Assembly (NCBI GenBank): GCA_009927195.1
Contig: RFNL01000167.1
Span: 1-6,194, forward strand
DNA: 6,194 nt
From: Betaproteobacteria bacterium
Lineage (GTDB): Bacteria > Pseudomonadota > Gammaproteobacteria > Burkholderiales > Burkholderiaceae_C
Direction of reading: 5' to 3'
The position numbers were made by a program, and so were the translations under genes. Under the pieces are notes generated by a model. It did not search any database, was not told where the DNA came from, and saw only the letters and a program-made list of their open reading frames with translations. Below, one piece after another: positions 4,671 to 6,194 of this stretch; the stretch's first letter is position 1; every line of letters begins with the position of its first letter.

Positions 4671-5831
4671 ATGACCGTAGAAGTCAATCAATTGCAGGTG
4701 CATTACCCCGGGCGCAAAGTGCCAGCGGTCGAAGGCGTCAGCTTGCGGCTGGCCGCTGGCGAGATGGGCGTGCTGATTGGCCCCTCTGGTTGCGGCAAAT
4801 CCACCTTGCTGCGCGCCATTGCAGGTTTGGAACCGGTCAGTGCCGGGACGGTTCGCATCAAGCAGGAGCTGGTCAGCAGCGCGCAGGTGCAGGTCGCGCC
4901 GGAGTTGCGCCGGGTCGGCATGGTGTTTCAAGACTACGCCTTGTTTCCCCACATGGATGTGGCCACCAATGTGGGTTTTGGCCTGCATGGCTGGCCCCAG
5001 CATCGGCGCCAGTCCCGCATTGACGAGATATTGGCCCTGGTGGGCTTGTCGGCGGTGGCGCGCAACATGCCGCACCAACTCAGCGGTGGCCAGCAGCAAC
5101 GGGTGGCGCTGGCGCGCGCACTGGCGCCTCAACCCCAGCTGTTGTTGCTCGACGAGCCCTTTTCCAACCTCGATGTGGATTTGCGTGAACGCTTGGCCCA
5201 TGAAGTGAGGGCCATCCTCAAACAGACCCAGACCACGGCCTTGTTTGTGACCCACGACCAAATGGAGGCCTTCGCCCTGGGAGACGTGATCGGTGTCATG
5301 TCCGAGGGTCGTTTGCACCAGTGGGAAGACGCATACAACCTCTATCATCGGCCCGCCACCCGATTTGTCGCCGAGTTCATCGGGCATGGCGTGTTTACCC
5401 AGGCCAGCTTGCGCCAAGAGGGCGGCCAGGTGCTGGTGCAAACGCCTTTGGGCGAACTCACCGACAGGACCATGTTGCCCTTGGCACCTGCCTTGGCCAA
5501 CGGCGAATGCGAAGTGCTGCTGCGCGCCGATGACATCGTTCACGACGATGATGCGCCGGTGAAGGCCGAGATCATGCGCAAGACTTTTCGCGGTTCTGAG
5601 TTCTTGTACACCTTGCGCCTGCACACCGGCGAGACCGTGTTGGCCCATGTGCCCAGCCACCATGACCACCGGGTGGGCGAGTGGATTGGCATCCGCGCCG
5701 AGGTTGACCATGTGGTGATCTTCAATCGCGCCCGCCAAGCGAGCGGGCGCGGTGTGTGCCAAGTGCCATCCACCCCTGAGGTGGTTCAGTCCGTCAAGCC
5801 TTTATCCCAGCCACAGGAGCAGATCCCATGA
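4671..5831 (+). CDS. fbpC: Fe(III)-type ABC transporter ATP-binding protein (FbpC family)
   Basis: This 386-residue cytoplasmic ATPase would drive import through the divergently encoded permease. The nucleotide-binding domain is complete: Walker A GPSGCGKST (37-45), Q-loop Gln87, signature LSGGQQQR (137-144), Walker B LLLLDEP (157-163), D-loop SNLD (165-168) and switch His195. The C-terminal part (about 235-352) fits the TOBE-like regulatory region of FbpC/PotA/MalK-type ATPases, including RADDIV (285-290) and HVVIFNR (347-353). About 33 further residues (354-386) have low complexity and are longer than the family usually needs; they cover a GC-rich hairpin. ATG4671 has no Shine-Dalgarno, but homology begins at once, so the start is well supported. 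The stop overlaps the GST gene as ATGA. Putrescine or sulfate ATPases share this architecture; iron is favoured by the permease. Confidence 0.92.
   Translation: MTVEVNQLQVHYPGRKVPAVEGVSLRLAAGEMGVLIGPSGCGKSTLLRAIAGLEPVSAGTVRIKQELVSSAQVQVAPELRRVGMVFQDYALFPHMDVATNVGFGLHGWPQHRRQSRIDEILALVGLSAVARNMPHQLSGGQQQRVALARALAPQPQLLLLDEPFSNLDVDLRERLAHEVRAILKQTQTTALFVTHDQMEAFALGDVIGVMSEGRLHQWEDAYNLYHRPATRFVAEFIGHGVFTQASLRQEGGQVLVQTPLGELTDRTMLPLAPALANGECEVLLRADDIVHDDDAPVKAEIMRKTFRGSEFLYTLRLHTGETVLAHVPSHHDHRVGEWIGIRAEVDHVVIFNRARQASGRGVCQVPSTPEVVQSVKPLSQPQEQIP
5727..5751 (+). repeat. GC-rich 9-bp hairpin near the 3' end of the ATPase gene
   Basis: CGCGCCCGC (5727-5735) and GCGGGCGCG (5743-5751) form a perfect stem around a 7-nt loop (5736-5742). 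It lies just after the codons for the end of the TOBE-like domain, inside the coding sequence. A second weaker hairpin, CCACC (5770-5774) with GGTGG (5780-5784), follows. No T-run comes after either, so an intrinsic terminator is unlikely, but pausing, mRNA protection or attenuation before the GST gene is possible. Confidence 0.5.
5815..5819 (+). promoter_or_regulatory. Shine-Dalgarno site of the GST-like gene
   Basis: AGGAG lies 8 nt before ATG5828, inside the last codons of the ATPase gene. It is the clearest ribosome-binding site in the plus-strand genes and fixes the GST start. The gene can therefore be translated independently as well as by coupling to the ATPase stop. Confidence 0.7.
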
Positions 5832-6194
5832 GCCTTCAACTGTACTTTTCGCCCGGCGCTTGTTCGTTCGTGCCGCATGTGATGCTGGAGATGGCTGGCG
5901 TGCCGTTCGAGCCCATCCTGGTCAAGCTGCACAAAGGCGAGCAACAAACGCCGGAGTTCAAGTCCCTCAACCCCAATGGACAGGTGCCGGTGCTGGTCGA
6001 TGGTGGCCAGGTGCTGACCCAAATATTGGCCTTGGTGGGCTACTTGGACAAGCGCTTTCCCCAGGCCCACATACTGCCCGAGGAACCCATGGCACGGGCC
6101 CGGGCCATTGAACTGCTCGCCTGGCTCAACAACACCGTGCATCCCACCTTCACCCATGTGTTCATGCCACACAAATACAGCGATCAAGCGGCGG
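5828..6194 (+). CDS. Glutathione S-transferase family protein, N-terminal part (truncated by window end)
   Basis: The first 122 residues are present. They show the thioredoxin-like N-terminal GST domain (about 1-78) and the start of the helical domain. SPGACS (8-13) places Cys12 where beta-class GSTs have their catalytic Cys10. NPNGQVPVL (48-56) holds the conserved cis-proline Pro54. His105 in the helical part may match the active-site His106 of beta-class enzymes. The usual glutathione-binding Glu/Gln-Ser/Asn pair after cis-Pro is Gln65-Ile66 (in LTQILAL), so glutathione affinity may be altered. It would act in the cytoplasm on electrophiles, disulfides or peroxides; the substrate is unknown. 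It begins within the ATPase stop (ATGA) and so belongs to that transcription unit. Alignment to beta-class residues is by eye. Confidence 0.88.
   Translation, partial: MSLQLYFSPGACSFVPHVMLEMAGVPFEPILVKLHKGEQQTPEFKSLNPNGQVPVLVDGGQVLTQILALVGYLDKRFPQAHILPEEPMARARAIELLAWLNNTVHPTFTHVFMPHKYSDQAA

Noticed and set aside
4584..5762. Long minus-strand open frame opposite the ATPase gene (392 codons)
   Set aside because: It is a His/Gln/Gly-rich antisense frame caused by high G+C third-position bias, shows no recognisable domain, and covers a clear ABC ATPase. The same applies to the frame at 3817-4674 opposite the permease and at 2348-2893 opposite the cytochrome.

Overview
The window looks like chromosomal DNA of a high-G+C betaproteobacterium, most likely Burkholderiales and probably Comamonadaceae (Limnohabitans/Rhodoferax-like). 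That placement rests on codon use, dense gene packing, the style of the proteins and remembered gene order; no rRNA or other phylogenetic marker is present. No tRNA, rRNA, CRISPR array, insertion sequence or phage gene was seen.

Left part (1-1776). Positions 1-9 may be the first three codons of a gene running leftward out of the window. After a 124-bp gap holding a 38-bp perfectly alternating pyrimidine/purine tract comes a rightward cluster of three genes. These are a bacterial SET-domain lysine methyltransferase with a lysine-rich tail (134-727), a biotin-protein ligase without a DNA-binding domain (birA, 732-1565), and a 72-residue single-pass membrane or secreted protein (1558-1776). The first two genes are 4 bp apart and the last two overlap by 8 bp, so they are probably one transcription unit.

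Middle part (1784-4611, minus strand). A two-gene leftward operon converges on the first cluster with only 7 bp between stop codons. It encodes a 545-residue double-domain permease of the ferric-iron (FbpB/SfuB) ABC family. Coupled to it by an ATGA overlap is an exported di-heme c-type cytochrome of the cytochrome c peroxidase/MauG family.

Right part (4671-6194, plus strand). A 59-bp divergent intergenic region separates the permease from its probable ATPase, an FbpC-type ABC protein of 386 residues. The ATPase gene in turn overlaps (ATGA) a glutathione S-transferase-like gene that runs off the right end. The two -10-like hexamers in the divergent region are arms of a 9-bp inverted repeat and lie so close to the start codons that both transcripts may be essentially leaderless.

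How the genes may work together: permease and ATPase would form the inner-membrane part of a metal, probably Fe(III), importer. Its periplasmic binding protein is not in the window. Each transporter half is translationally coupled to a redox or detoxification protein: a periplasmic di-heme peroxidase on one side and a cytoplasmic thiol-dependent transferase on the other. A link between iron import and peroxide or thiol chemistry is an inference from gene order only. All the main genes belong to known families; the less usual points are this arrangement, the alternating tract upstream of the SET gene, and an A8 slippery run that could fuse the SET and BirA reading frames.
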